DNA from: Micromonospora cabrerizensis
GTDB lineage: Bacteria; Actinomycetota; Actinomycetes; Mycobacteriales; Micromonosporaceae
NCBI RefSeq assembly: GCF_022230955.1
Contig: NZ_JAKKFI010000058.1
Span: 1 to 64,000, forward strand
Direction: 5' to 3'
DNA: 64,000 nt
Within the stretch, counting starts at the first letter, position 1. Each line of letters starts with the position of its first letter. The translations under genes were made by a program, and so were the position numbers. Below are positions 8,240 to 16,981 of this stretch, one piece after another. The notes beneath the pieces are model-generated. The model was not told the origin of the DNA. It saw nothing but the letters and a program-made list of their open reading frames with translations, and made no database searches.

Positions 8240-9451
8240 GTGTCGTACGCCTCGTCGCACGAATCGGACGCGAGTCCGCCGCCGTCCCGCCACCGCCCGC
8301 CAAGCTGGTTCACCCGCACCAGGTTGGGCGTGGCCGCGGGCGCGGCCGTCGCGCTCGTCGTCGCGGCCGGCGGCGTGTACCTGGGCAGCGGTGAGGCGCA
8401 GCCGGAGCCGTCGAAGGCGGCCAACGCCCTCGAGGACACGTCGACGTCGGCGACACCGACCGGGCCGCTCGGCGCGTCGTCCTCCGGCTCCGCGACGCCG
8501 ACGGTTTCGGCGACCCCGTCGACGTCCGCGTCGCCGTCGGCCTCTGCCGCGCCGAAGATTCCCGCCACCGGCTGGGTGCCCGTCGACCGGGCGGCGTGGA
8601 CGGCGCAGGCCGACGCGTACAAGGCGTTGAAGATCGATCCCGTTCCGGCCGGTGTGGGCAACCTCCCGGAGTTCCGGGCGGACTGCCAGTACAGCCACCG
8701 ACTGCCGGACGACCCGATCGTCGCCCCCGGCCTCCCGGGGGCCTCACACATGCACTCCTTCGTCGGCAACAAGGCCGTCGACGCGAACACCGTCGCGGGC
8801 GACCTGACGAAGTTCACGGCCACCTCGTGCAAGCCCGTCCAGGACCACTCCGCCTACTGGGTGCCCACGCTCTACGACAACGCGACCGGCAAACCGGTCG
8901 AGACGACGGGTTTCCGGGTCTACTACCGCTCCCTCGCGAAGAACTCGACCGGTCAGATGCCGATGCCCAACGGCCTGCGCATGATCTCCGGCGACGCCAA
9001 GAAGAAGAAGCCGACACCGCGCGGCGCGACCGGCCAGTTCTACTGCGCCTTCTACGGACCCGGCGACCTGGACGGCATCGCCCGCAGCACCAACGGCAAC
9101 TGGCCCATCTGCGGCGGCGACGCGACGCTGCACTTCATGATGCAGTTCCCGGACTGCTGGGACGGCAAGCACCTGGACAGCCCCAACCACAAGGACCATG
9201 TGGCGTACGGCAGCGGCAACGCCTGCCCGAGCAGCCACCCGGTCCGAATCCCGGCGATCACCTTCGACATCCAGTACCCGGCGAAGGGCACCCCGGCGGG
9301 CTACTACCTCTCCTCGGACAAGGAGGGTAAGAGCGCCTCGTCGATGCACGGTGACGCCTTCGTCATGTGGGACGTCACCACCATGAACAAGCGCACGAAG
9401 AACTGCGTCCTGGGCCGCAGGACCTGCGACAACTACGGTTACCAGAAGTAG
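8240..9451 (+). CDS. Secreted DUF1996 domain protein
   Basis: 403 residues from a GTG at 8240, preceded by GTGGGGAGTGA. One transmembrane or signal-anchor helix (TRLGVAAGAAVALVVAAGGV, residues ~32-51) is followed by a Ser/Thr/Pro/Ala linker (~60-110) rich in TSTSATPTG-like repeats. The DUF1996 domain follows, recognised by FRADCQYSHRLPDDPIV, then GASHMHSFVGN and a late HLDSPNHKDHVAYG. The conserved His and Cys residues are kept and could bind metal or form disulfides. The domain is common in fungal and actinobacterial secretomes and its activity is not established. Upstream, an AGGTTTAAGAACCT inverted repeat lies near 8143-8156. Confidence 0.85.
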   Translation: MSYASSHESDASPPPSRHRPPSWFTRTRLGVAAGAAVALVVAAGGVYLGSGEAQPEPSKAANALEDTSTSATPTGPLGASSSGSATPTVSATPSTSASPSASAAPKIPATGWVPVDRAAWTAQADAYKALKIDPVPAGVGNLPEFRADCQYSHRLPDDPIVAPGLPGASHMHSFVGNKAVDANTVAGDLTKFTATSCKPVQDHSAYWVPTLYDNATGKPVETTGFRVYYRSLAKNSTGQMPMPNGLRMISGDAKKKKPTPRGATGQFYCAFYGPGDLDGIARSTNGNWPICGGDATLHFMMQFPDCWDGKHLDSPNHKDHVAYGSGNACPSSHPVRIPAITFDIQYPAKGTPAGYYLSSDKEGKSASSMHGDAFVMWDVTTMNKRTKNCVLGRRTCDNYGYQK

Positions 9452-9560
9452 CGGCGGTAGACCGGCACTCGCGTTGCCGCCCGGATCGACGCATCGAACG
9501 GTGCTGTTACCATCGCCGTGGTGGGCGTGACCCGATCATTCACGGGATCCGGGGGATGTC

Positions 9561-10619
9561 ATGCCCCCTGACGGCCAGGATCCCTACACCGTCCTCGGAG
9601 TGACCCGCGAGTCGACGGTCACGGAGATCCGGGAGCGTTACCTCGTTCTCGTGCAGATCTGGCATCCGGACCGACACCAGTCGAGCCCGGCGAGCGTCCG
9701 CGACGAGGTCACCCGGCAGATGCAGCAGATCAACGCGGCGTACGAGCACCTGACGGAAAGCCATGCGCGCGAGGCCCACGCACGTCAGGCCCGCGAGCAG
9801 CAGGAGCGCGAACGGCAGGCCCGGGCCCGCCAGGACAGTGATCGCCAGGCCAGTGCACGTCAGGCCCGCGAGCGTCAGGATCGCGAACGTCAGGATCGCG
9901 AGCGTGCGGCCCGGGAACGACCCGATCCCGAGCGCCAGCGCAAGGAACGCCAGGATCGCGAGCGCGAAACCCGCGAACGCGAGCACCCCAGGGCGCGGTG
10001 GACGCATCCAAGATTTGCCATCGTGCGTCGCCAGCGGGGTACGCCGTGGGGCGACACCTCGACTGTCCACCCGATCGCCATCGCTCTTCGCTCCGGCGAC
10101 ACGGGTTACACCCTTCGCGCCTACTTCGACGACCAGCGAACCGAGGCGGCGTTCCCCGGGGCTGAGGAACATCTGCTCCTGTTCCGGTCCATGGCGTCGA
10201 TGCGTCAGTATCTGAAACGGACCGAGGGCCACGGTTTGGGTGACATACCAGGCTGGGAGGGCCTCCTGGCTCGAATCAACGACCCTGCGGCGGAGCCCGA
10301 CGACGAACACCGTTACGAGTTCGACCTCGTCCTGCACAGTCTGCGGTTCCCACCGTTCCAGTGGGTCCCGGCACTCTTCATCGCGAGCCGGGACGTCATC
10401 CGCGAGATCTCGGAGGCGTTCGACGTTGACCAGGTGCTGGGGCTGCTGACCGTGGGCTCACCCCTGGATGAGCTCGACGACCTGTTCCGGAGCGTGGACA
10501 GACCAGTCGCCGGATGGGGAGCGCGTCGCCGACTCGGGTCGCTGGAGGGTTCGCAGGCCAGCACGCTGTGGAGAAAGGCGCTCCGCGGGGTCGAGGAGCG
10601 CGTCCGCTGGGTGCGGTGA
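9561..10619 (+). CDS. J-domain protein with Arg/Gln/Glu repeats and unknown C-terminal domain
   Basis: 352 residues. A J domain occupies residues ~7-70 with the essential HPD (QIWHPDRHQ), so DnaK ATPase stimulation is expected. Residues ~73-152 form an extremely charged low-complexity run built on [RQ]-x-R-E-R-Q-[DA] units, encoded by near-identical 15- and 18-bp repeats; it should form a single alpha-helix or coiled coil. The remaining ~200 residues (starting near RFAIVRRQRGTPWGD) have no zinc finger or DnaJ C-terminal substrate domain and I do not recognise them. They contain an SMRQYLKRTEGHGLGDIPGW motif typical of small actinobacterial hypotheticals. It is not canonical DnaJ and has no grpE/dnaK neighbours. 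Confidence 0.75.
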   Translation: MPPDGQDPYTVLGVTRESTVTEIRERYLVLVQIWHPDRHQSSPASVRDEVTRQMQQINAAYEHLTESHAREAHARQAREQQERERQARARQDSDRQASARQARERQDRERQDRERAARERPDPERQRKERQDRERETREREHPRARWTHPRFAIVRRQRGTPWGDTSTVHPIAIALRSGDTGYTLRAYFDDQRTEAAFPGAEEHLLLFRSMASMRQYLKRTEGHGLGDIPGWEGLLARINDPAAEPDDEHRYEFDLVLHSLRFPPFQWVPALFIASRDVIREISEAFDVDQVLGLLTVGSPLDELDDLFRSVDRPVAGWGARRRLGSLEGSQASTLWRKALRGVEERVRWVR

Positions 10620-10625
10620 GGTGGC

Positions 10626-10656
10626 CCGGGGCCGAGCCGGGTCGGCCCGGCCCCGG
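10626..10656. terminator. Convergent hairpin terminator
   Basis: CCGGGGCCG and CGGCCCCGG form a 9-bp GC stem around a further short internal pairing. It lies between the ends of two convergent genes (stops at 10619 and 10665). There is no T-run, as is usual for actinobacteria. Confidence 0.55.
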
Positions 10657-10664
10657 TGTGACTG

Positions 10665-13367
10665 TCAGCTACGCAGACTCCACTGCTGGTTCGCGCCCCC
10701 GTTGCAGGACCACAGGATGACCTTCGTGCCGTTGGCCGTGGCGGCGCCGAAGGCGTCGATGCACAACCCGGACTGGACGTTCGTGACGGTGCCATTGGTG
10801 TTGACGTTCCACTGCTGGTTGAGCCCGCCATGGCAGTCCCAGATGATGACCGCGGTGCCGTTGGCCGTGCCGTTCCCGGACGCGTCCAGGCACTTGTTGC
10901 CGGACGCGGTCAGCTGCTTGCCGGAGGTGTAGGTCCAGCGCTGGTTGGCGCCGGTGGAGCAGTCCCAGAGCTGCACCTGGGTGCCGTTGGTGGTCGTGGA
11001 GTTGGGCACGTCCACGCAGCGGCCGGACTGGCCACCCACGAGCTGTCCGTTGCCCGTCCCGCCGCCACCGCCCTGCTGCTGTCGGACGATCGAGGTCGAC
11101 TCGGCCGACCGGTTGCCCTGTGCGTCGACGACGTAGAGCCGGTACTCGCCCTGAGTCGTCGGCACGGCGATGGACGTGGCGTTGCCGGCCGCCCGGGACA
11201 TCGTCGCCCCGGCGGTGAAGGTGGTCGTGCCGGACGGAGCCAGCCAGACCGACCTGGTGGCGTCGCCGATGCTCCGGATCGGGATCGACGCCGTGGCACT
11301 GGTGACGAACGTGCTGGCCGGCAGCACGTAGTTCGGCGCGGAGAAACTGCTCGCCGGGATGATGTCCCGGTACGCGTCCTCAAGCCCGGAGTTCGCGGCG
11401 ATGCCGTACGCCGCCGCCGGCCAGACATAGTCGGACGAGACGAGGATGTCGCTGACCGTGCTGTTCGGCAGGAACTTGTTCGAGACCTTGTTGATCGGGC
11501 CGTAGATCTGCGTGATGCTCAGGTCGTGCTTCCGACCGAAGTCGTCGGAGTTGATCATCCAGGTGACGTTCTTGTCGATGCTCAGGACGTTGTCGCGGAA
11601 CGTGATGAACGCCGACCCCTCGTCCGGGTGCAGCCCGTACTTGTGGCCCGACGGCACGCCCTGGAGATAGTTGTTGGTGATCGTGGTCCCCGGCTGACTG
11701 CCCAGCGTGTAGATCGGCGCGGTGTCACTCAGCCGCTGCACCGTGTCGATGATGTGGTTGTGGCTGATGGTGTTGTTTCTCGCCGTCGTGGTGGGCCGGT
11801 TGGGCACGATCGAGCCCGACGACCCGTCGAAGTTCCACCAGCCCCAGCCGAGGGTGATGCCGGACCACGGGGTCTTCTCGATCCGGTTGCGCTGGATGGT
11901 CAGGGTGTCGGCGAAGTACGCCGAGATGGGGCTGTGCCCGTTGAACAGCACGGCACTGTCGTACAGATAGTTGTTCCTGATGTCGATGTTCTTCGGCAGC
12001 CCCTCGACCTGCGCGGAGTATTTTTCCCGGTTGGTCGACGTGCCGTCTCCGATGTAGACGTGCTGGGGATGGCCCACGGTGATGGCGGACCCGGCGATGT
12101 CGTTGGTGTGGTTGCCGATCAACTGCGTGCCCTGCACGTCGTTGACCATGTTGATCCCGTCGGCGCCGGTGTGCTCGATCCGGTTGCGCTGCAGAAGGAT
12201 GCCGTCGGCGTTCTGCACCTGGACGATGCCGGGGGTGACGTCCACGTTGCGGTAGTGGTAGACGTGGAAGTTGCCCTTGGCGTACACCTGGGCGCCGAGG
12301 TTGCCCTGCTGCGCCTGCTTGAAGGACGAGCCGGCGACGTTGAACAGGTTCCAGTCGGAGTGGCGCACCGTCAGGCCGGAGAACGTGATGTTGCGCGCGT
12401 GGTTGGTCGTCGAGGTGCCGGCGACCCGCAGCACGGTGGTCACGTTGTTCGGCGCGTAGACGGTCGCCGTCGACATGTTCTCGGCACTGGCCTTGTAGTA
12501 GTAGACGGTCCGGCTGCCCTTGTCGAAGTAGAACTCACCGGGCGTGTCCAGGAACTCGTAGGCGTTCATGAGTTTGTGGGTGCCGCCGACCTGGGCGTTG
12601 CCGTTGAACGCGCCCTGGGCGATGGCCGCGCCCGGCTGCTGGAACAGGGCGACCCGGTTCGCGCCGTCGGAAGTCGTGGTCACCTGGCGGACGCCCACGA
12701 TGGCCGTGGTCCAGGTCGTGCCGGTCTCGATCTCGATGTCGTCCTGGTTTCGGGCGACGGCGGGAAAGTCGGCGAGGCTGTATCTGGCGCCGTCACACTG
12801 CGACCCTGACTCCCAGGCCCACGCGGCCTGGCCGGCCGTGATGGCGTATGTGCCGTGACAGCCCGCCGAGCCGATCGTCTTCGAGGCCATGGACGCCCGC
12901 TTGTCGTTGACGTAGAGCGCCCGCAGCTTGTTGGCACGGTCGAGCGGGGCCTTCCAGATGTTGCCGCTGTGCTGGGTCCACCCGGTCACCTGGACACCGC
13001 CGTCGAGAACCGGCTTCTCGTTGGGGTACGCGCCGTAGATGACCCGGTATCCGTTGGTGCCGGAGTCAGCGGCCCCGAATTCGACGGTGCTGCTGACCGG
13101 ATAACTGCCACCGCGGAGATACACGTTGATGTCGCCGGTCATGCTCGTATTCACCGTACGAACGACGTCCCGTGCGCGTTCCAGACTTCGAAACGGCGAT
13201 TGGACCGTTCCCGGATTGGCGTCGTTTCCGTCCGGGGCCACGTAGTAGGTCGCCTGGACTGCGGCCGAGGCCGGCATCTGCTGGGTGAGCACGGCCGGCA
13301 GCGTCGCGGCGACGAGTGCCGCGACCGCCAGCAGGGACGTTCGGGCGGTGGATACGGGTGACTTCAC
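10665..13367 (-). CDS. Secreted right-handed beta-helix enzyme with C-terminal ricin-B lectin domain
   Basis: 900 residues. A signal peptide (residues 1-36, ending SASA-A) is followed by a block starting YYVAPDGNDANPGTVQSPFR and containing YLRGGSYPVSSTVEF and KPVLDGGVQVTGW. This opening is typical of large glycan-active parallel beta-helix proteins; GH141-like proteins look similar, but that assignment is tentative. The middle shows successive N-x-I/L-x-x-N coils (GILLQRNRIEHTGADGINMV; NIDIRNNYLYDSAV). The last ~130 residues are a ricin-type beta-trefoil with three Q-x-W repeats (NQRWTYTS, NQQWNVNT, NQQWSLRS) and CxDxxG-type carbohydrate sites. Secreted polysaccharide degradation with lectin-mediated targeting is inferred. 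No sugar transporter or regulator is adjacent. Confidence 0.82.
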   Translation of the reverse strand: MKSPVSTARTSLLAVAALVAATLPAVLTQQMPASAAVQATYYVAPDGNDANPGTVQSPFRSLERARDVVRTVNTSMTGDINVYLRGGSYPVSSTVEFGAADSGTNGYRVIYGAYPNEKPVLDGGVQVTGWTQHSGNIWKAPLDRANKLRALYVNDKRASMASKTIGSAGCHGTYAITAGQAAWAWESGSQCDGARYSLADFPAVARNQDDIEIETGTTWTTAIVGVRQVTTTSDGANRVALFQQPGAAIAQGAFNGNAQVGGTHKLMNAYEFLDTPGEFYFDKGSRTVYYYKASAENMSTATVYAPNNVTTVLRVAGTSTTNHARNITFSGLTVRHSDWNLFNVAGSSFKQAQQGNLGAQVYAKGNFHVYHYRNVDVTPGIVQVQNADGILLQRNRIEHTGADGINMVNDVQGTQLIGNHTNDIAGSAITVGHPQHVYIGDGTSTNREKYSAQVEGLPKNIDIRNNYLYDSAVLFNGHSPISAYFADTLTIQRNRIEKTPWSGITLGWGWWNFDGSSGSIVPNRPTTTARNNTISHNHIIDTVQRLSDTAPIYTLGSQPGTTITNNYLQGVPSGHKYGLHPDEGSAFITFRDNVLSIDKNVTWMINSDDFGRKHDLSITQIYGPINKVSNKFLPNSTVSDILVSSDYVWPAAAYGIAANSGLEDAYRDIIPASSFSAPNYVLPASTFVTSATASIPIRSIGDATRSVWLAPSGTTTFTAGATMSRAAGNATSIAVPTTQGEYRLYVVDAQGNRSAESTSIVRQQQGGGGGTGNGQLVGGQSGRCVDVPNSTTTNGTQVQLWDCSTGANQRWTYTSGKQLTASGNKCLDASGNGTANGTAVIIWDCHGGLNQQWNVNTNGTVTNVQSGLCIDAFGAATANGTKVILWSCNGGANQQWSLRS

Positions 13368-13762
13368 GTGCTGTTCCTTTCATTGCCGTCGACAGGGACG
13401 TGCCTGCGCATCGGGCGACGAGTACGGAAACAGCGACGCGCCACTGAGGGCCGGCGGGGACGTGTGTCGCCCGACCGCACTCTTTTTGCCAATCGCTCCG
13501 AAATGTTCTCGCAAAGCGTAGGTCACACGTCTGACCATTGCAACCGGCAATTGGAGGTGGTCTATGCACGAATCTGGTCGGATCGGGCAGAGCCTCCACG
13601 ATGGACAACAGGCCCCTGGCGCATCGTCCGACGAATCTGAGAGGTGCCGGCGCAGCCCCTCGGGGCCGGCCGCGTACCGGACGTGTGTCTCATTGCCGAC
13701 CGTCATGCCGACACGGAATCGATAGCGTGATGCCCCAGCCGCCGTCCGGAGGGGTGACACGC
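13368..13762. other. Divergent intergenic region
   Basis: 395 bp between the divergent beta-helix and NACHT genes. It should hold both promoters, but no convincing -35/-10 pair stands out. One small inverted repeat, ATTGC-AACCG-GCAAT (13537-13551), could be a regulator site. A frame open from 13538 into the NACHT gene exists, but it lacks codon bias and a ribosome site before 13763. An ATG at 13730 is the next alternative start. Confidence 0.5.
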
Positions 13763-16700
13763 GTGGGCCAGAACGATCCGGATCCGGGAGGCTCGGCCAG
13801 CCTGTACAGGTACTTCCTCCTCCTGCTGGACGGTCTGGGCATCGGCCGGCCCGGCTGGGCCCCCTGGTTGTTCGGGGCGTTGATGGCGACGGTGACGCTG
13901 CTCTCGCTCGCGCCGGCCCTGCACGGCCTGGCATTCGTCGTCCGGGTTCTGAAGGGGTGGCGGGACCGGCGCCGTGACCCTCGACGCCTGCGACGGCGGG
14001 CGCTGTTCGCCGATCACGTCGAGAGTCAACTGCGTCGCCTCGACGAGCGGGAGGAGTGGCGCGACCACCGGTTCGCCCGGCTGGAAGCCGAAGTGGAGAT
14101 GGAGGGCCGCCGGCACCGCTTCGTTCCCCGCCGGCTCCACCGTTGGCGCAACGACCTCCGGCGGGAGAAGTCGCTCTCCAAGGCGCTGCAACGCAGTGGT
14201 GAGCGCCTGATCGTGTTACAGGGTGAACCGGGGTCGGGCAAGAGCGTGGCGATGCGCAACGCGGCGCGGGCGCTCGCCGAGAGAGCCATGCGTCGCCCGC
14301 GGCTGGACAGCCGGATCCCCCTCTACGTCAACCTCAAGCAACTGCGCCCGGTGGACGGACGCCTGGACGCGGAGACGGTCCGGTCGTTCGTGCTGGATCA
14401 GCTCAACCGGGTCAACAGCCGCGACGTCGAGCAGTTCCTGGCCGACGAGTTCACCCCGGGGATGCGCGACGGCACCTGGCTGTTCCTGTTCGACTCGTTC
14501 GACGAGATCCCGGAGGTGCTCACCGCCACCGAACTCGACGCCACCGTGGGCCGCTACGCCGACGCCCTCTACGACTTCCTGCACGGCATGAACGTCAGCC
14601 CCGGCGTGATCGCCTCCCGCGAGTTCAAGGGCCCGCGCCGCTTCGGCTGGCCCCGGTTCACCGTCCAGCGCCTGACCGAGCGCCAGAAGCGCGAGCTGAT
14701 CCGCAAGGCGGACCTGACACCGGAGACCGAGGGGCAGGTGTACGCCGCCCTGGCCGGCGCCGACCCGATGGTGACCCGGCTGTCCGGCAACCCGATGCTG
14801 CTCGGCCTGCTGTGCGAGCACGTCCGGGCCACCGGCGCCTTTCCGAACTCCTCACACGCGATCTTCGAGACGTTCGTCCGACGCCGGTTGGAGGGGGACC
14901 GGGAGCGGCTCGGCCAGCGCTACGCCGTGGACCCGGACGAGCTGCGGCAGGTCGCCGAGGAGATCGCGTTTCGGCTGACCGCCGAGTTCGGCGTCGGGCT
15001 CAGCCCCTCGCGCGGGCAGGTGGCCCGACTGTTGGACGGCACCCGGGTCGGCGGCAGACCGATCGACCCCGCTCGGCTGCACCGGCTGTTGGACGCCCTG
15101 GAGTACGTGAAGCTGGCACAGTCACCGGAAGGCGGGAGCCCTGGTGACGACGCCCTCTTCACCTTCGCCCACCGTCGGTTCCAGGAGTACTTCGCCACCT
15201 GCGTGGTGATCCGGGAACCGGACCGGGTGCCGACCGAGGCCCTGCTCCTCGACGGCAGGTGGCGGGAGACCGCCGTGGCCCTGCTCCAGACGCAGGACGG
15301 CGAGGCGGTGACGGCCCTGGTCGCGGCGGCAGGCAGGATGCTCGCCCACGGCGCCGAGACGCTCTCCGTGTCGGCCGAGCCGCTCGACTTCCAGTGGCCC
15401 CCCAACAGCCTGCACCTGCTGGACCTCCTGGACACCGGTCTCGCCGGCCGACCCGAGGACGTACCCGCCCCGATCCGGGCCACGGTGACGACGCTGCTCA
15501 CTGCGGCCTGGTCGTCCCAGCGCCGCCACTACCAGCTGTGGGCGGTGCACGCGACGCTCCTCGCCGAGCCGCCCACGGCCCGGACGATCCTGGAGGAGTC
15601 GTTCGCGTCGAAGAGCATGCTGCTGCGGGACGCCGCCTACCGGTACGCCGGGCGACTGCCGGTGGTGTCGGCGCGACTCGGTCGCCATCTCCGGATGGCG
15701 CTGATCGACCAGGCCGCCCAGGGGCGCCTGCTGTTCACTTGGCCCACCGTTCGCGCGCAGCTGTCCCGGCTGCACGAGCCCACGCCACAGCTACGCGCCG
15801 CACGACTGCTGAGATGGAGCCCGGTGGTGACCGGCCTGCTCGTCGTCCTGGCCTTTGTCGCCGGCGCGATCTTCCAGGGCGCGGGCCCACGAACGGGGTG
15901 GGCCTCCGGAGGCCTGACCGCCATCGGCCTCACCGGCGGGTTCTGGCTGCTTGACCTGTGGGGGTCCAGAGCGCGGTCCAGGACGCTGCCACCGGTCACC
16001 TGGACGTTCGGCGCGTCCTTTTCTGCCGGGGTCCGAGTGTTGGCCCTGTTCGTCGGGTTGGGCATCGCCCTGTACCGGGAGTCCGGGCTACCGGAACCGG
16101 CCACCGGGCACACGCTCTGGGGTCTGCTCTTCCTCCTCGCGCTCCTCTACGCGGTGGTCTGGCCCGCGGCGGCGGTTGCCGCGGTGGCCTGGGGTGCCAC
16201 CACCCGGCTTGCCGCCTGGCCGTTCCTTCCACTGATCGTCATCCCGCACGCCGTCGTCGCGGTCGCACGGACCGGGTGGCGTCAACGGGTCAGGGCGGTC
16301 GCCTGGATGGCCGCTCTCGTCGCGGTCGTGCCCCTGGCGCTCAGGGCCGCACTGTGGATGGAGACGGTCCATCCGGGTGCCTCGGCCGTCCTGGCCTGGG
16401 TCTGTTACACCCTGACCGGCATGTTCACGGTGTGGTTCGTCGTCAGTTACCTCAGGTACGAGTGGGCCGATCGTCGACGCGTGTCGGCAGTTGCCGAACA
16501 GACCGCGCTGGACACCGACATGATGTGGCAGCTGGTCCGCCGGTTGCGTTCCGACAACGGCCTCCGCCTGTTGGCGAATCGCCTTCGACGCCAGCGCGTC
16601 CGCTGCACCGACGACGCGCTGCTCGTCTTCGACGAGCTGATCGTCGGCGCCGAGCGGCGCCGCAGCGAGGACCGACGCCTTCCCCTCTGGCGGCGGCACC

Positions 16701-16909
16701 TCGTCTGGTGGCGACGGAACTGGTGGTCACGGCCGTCGACCGGCTACCTGTCCCAGCAGACCATCGACGAGGTGGCACGGCTCGTCGCCGAGCGCAGCGG
16801 CAGCGCGACCACCGTGAGCGAGCACCGGCCCGAGCCGCCGACCCAGCGTGGACCGGGCAACGCCACGAAGGATCCCCGGAGGGCCGGGGTGGCCCCCGGC
16901 CCGGGGTAG
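13763..16909 (+). CDS. Membrane-anchored NACHT-domain STAND NTPase
   Basis: 1048 residues from a GTG at 13763, 8 nt after GGAGGGG; ATG 13730 is possible. An N-terminal hydrophobic segment (about residues 20-60, LFGALMATVTLLSLAPALHG) precedes a basic helical stretch. The NACHT NTPase has Walker A GEPGSGKSVAM with K160 and a Walker B LFLFDSFDEIPEV around D244-E248 carrying the typical D-x-x-D-E. An arginine-rich sensor/winged-helix part follows. No LRR, WD40 or TPR sensor is apparent; instead residues ~685-905 hold about six transmembrane helices, then a basic C-terminus. STAND NTPases act as ligand-gated switches in immunity, signalling or cell death. Here both ends are membrane-associated, so a membrane-effector role is plausible but inferred. 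The next gene, 72 bp downstream, encodes a large secreted protein. Confidence 0.82.
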   Translation: MGQNDPDPGGSASLYRYFLLLLDGLGIGRPGWAPWLFGALMATVTLLSLAPALHGLAFVVRVLKGWRDRRRDPRRLRRRALFADHVESQLRRLDEREEWRDHRFARLEAEVEMEGRRHRFVPRRLHRWRNDLRREKSLSKALQRSGERLIVLQGEPGSGKSVAMRNAARALAERAMRRPRLDSRIPLYVNLKQLRPVDGRLDAETVRSFVLDQLNRVNSRDVEQFLADEFTPGMRDGTWLFLFDSFDEIPEVLTATELDATVGRYADALYDFLHGMNVSPGVIASREFKGPRRFGWPRFTVQRLTERQKRELIRKADLTPETEGQVYAALAGADPMVTRLSGNPMLLGLLCEHVRATGAFPNSSHAIFETFVRRRLEGDRERLGQRYAVDPDELRQVAEEIAFRLTAEFGVGLSPSRGQVARLLDGTRVGGRPIDPARLHRLLDALEYVKLAQSPEGGSPGDDALFTFAHRRFQEYFATCVVIREPDRVPTEALLLDGRWRETAVALLQTQDGEAVTALVAAAGRMLAHGAETLSVSAEPLDFQWPPNSLHLLDLLDTGLAGRPEDVPAPIRATVTTLLTAAWSSQRRHYQLWAVHATLLAEPPTARTILEESFASKSMLLRDAAYRYAGRLPVVSARLGRHLRMALIDQAAQGRLLFTWPTVRAQLSRLHEPTPQLRAARLLRWSPVVTGLLVVLAFVAGAIFQGAGPRTGWASGGLTAIGLTGGFWLLDLWGSRARSRTLPPVTWTFGASFSAGVRVLALFVGLGIALYRESGLPEPATGHTLWGLLFLLALLYAVVWPAAAVAAVAWGATTRLAAWPFLPLIVIPHAVVAVARTGWRQRVRAVAWMAALVAVVPLALRAALWMETVHPGASAVLAWVCYTLTGMFTVWFVVSYLRYEWADRRRVSAVAEQTALDTDMMWQLVRRLRSDNGLRLLANRLRRQRVRCTDDALLVFDELIVGAERRRSEDRRLPLWRRHLVWWRRNWWSRPSTGYLSQQTIDEVARLVAERSGSATTVSEHRPEPPTQRGPGNATKDPRRAGVAPGPG

Positions 16910-16981
16910 GCCCCGCATCGCTGAACTGCGCGCGTCAGCGCGGTTTCAGGGCCCTTTCCGGGTGCTCAATACGTTCGCGAC

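Noticed and set aside
10830..12809. 659-residue plus-strand frame
   Set aside because: It is antisense to the beta-helix gene, rich in Val/Arg/Gly/Asp as expected of a reverse-frame shadow, and has no domain.
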